A DNA stretch of 44,327 nt from an uncultured Lachnospiraceae bacterium (lineage in GTDB: Bacteria; Bacillota; Clostridia; Lachnospirales; Lachnospiraceae), in NCBI GenBank assembly GCA_949743325.1, contig CATJTQ010000110.1:1-44327 (forward strand), read 5' to 3'. This document shows positions 44,221 through 44,327 of this stretch, in pieces (the first letter of the stretch is position 1; each line of letters begins with the position of its first letter). The notes under the pieces were generated by a model. The model saw only the letters and a list, made by a program, of their open reading frames with translations. It was not told the origin of the DNA and did no database searches. Made by a program: the position numbers and the translations under genes.

Positions 44221-44327
44221 TTGCTATATCCTCGTATTATATAGTAGTAGTGTTTATAGTCCCTCTCCAAGGACTGTATGCTATACTGTTTGGAGATACT
44301 GTGGATTGGTTGTTTTTTCCTACCACC
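44221..44327 (-). other. Upstream region of trpB, possible hairpin, unassigned
   Basis: Only 107 bp are visible. On the minus strand TCTCCAA and TTGGAGA can form a 7-bp stem around a loop containing GTATAGCATAC. Two frames are open over most of the stretch, but neither resembles the C-terminus of TrpF or TrpC. I cannot tell coding from leader DNA. Confidence 0.3.

Overview
The window is low-GC (roughly one third G+C by eye) Gram-positive DNA. It resembles a member of the Lachnospiraceae or a related Clostridia gut or rumen anaerobe. The supporting signs are strong GGAGG ribosome sites, a lexA/yneA-type SOS pair, the rng/DUF2344/B12-radical-SAM cluster, short-form HisG with HisZ, a pectinase-type GH28 lipoprotein and dockerin-bearing secreted proteins. 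I saw no rRNA, tRNA, CRISPR array, prophage or full insertion sequence. The window reads as ordinary chromosome with one accessory secreted-protein island.

Layout. 1-6 kb: the 3' end of a yqeK-like gene, rsfS, a GH28 lipoprotein, lexA divergent from a yneA-like LysM gene with several LexA boxes between them, an AI-2E/PerM-family membrane protein and dtd. 6-7.4 kb: a stand-alone XerS-like tyrosine recombinase followed by a MITE-like element of about 100 bp. 7.4-14.6 kb (minus strand): a cytidylate-kinase-like protein, a NatAB-type ABC exporter, an RNase E/G, a DUF2344 protein, a B12-binding radical SAM protein and a small membrane protein. 14.7-19 kb (minus): hisZ-hisG-hisD-hisB-hisI. 19.1-26.9 kb (minus): recU, an RluA-type pseudouridine synthase, an unknown membrane protein, an SDR oxidoreductase, an AEC transporter, a mazF-like toxin gene, alr, nnr and a coiled-coil protein.

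27-32 kb (minus) is the accessory island. It holds a secreted LRR-dockerin protein, a secreted RICIN/M60 metalloprotease whose 3' end overlaps it by about 70 nt, and two paralogous secreted peptides that are little more than a signal peptide plus a dockerin. A near-consensus promoter lies more than 300 nt upstream of the second of these peptides, and it places an orphan GGAGG-rich sequence at the predicted mRNA 5' end.

32-37 kb (minus) is the glycolytic cluster gap-pgk-tpiA-gpmI, with structured or repetitive intergenic regions. Upstream of gap lies a decayed DUF1232 (YkvA-like) gene. 37.7-44.3 kb: a HisJ-type histidinol phosphatase, which complements the his cluster, a NifS-like cysteine desulfurase, a SpoVB/MurJ-type flippase overlapping a convergent HAD hydrolase at the 3' ends, then trpA and trpB at the window edge.

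Most of the genes are housekeeping. The least explained material is the dockerin island with its leader, the multi-box SOS promoter, the mini-element at 7.28 kb and the unusual GH28 and RNase E/G proteins.
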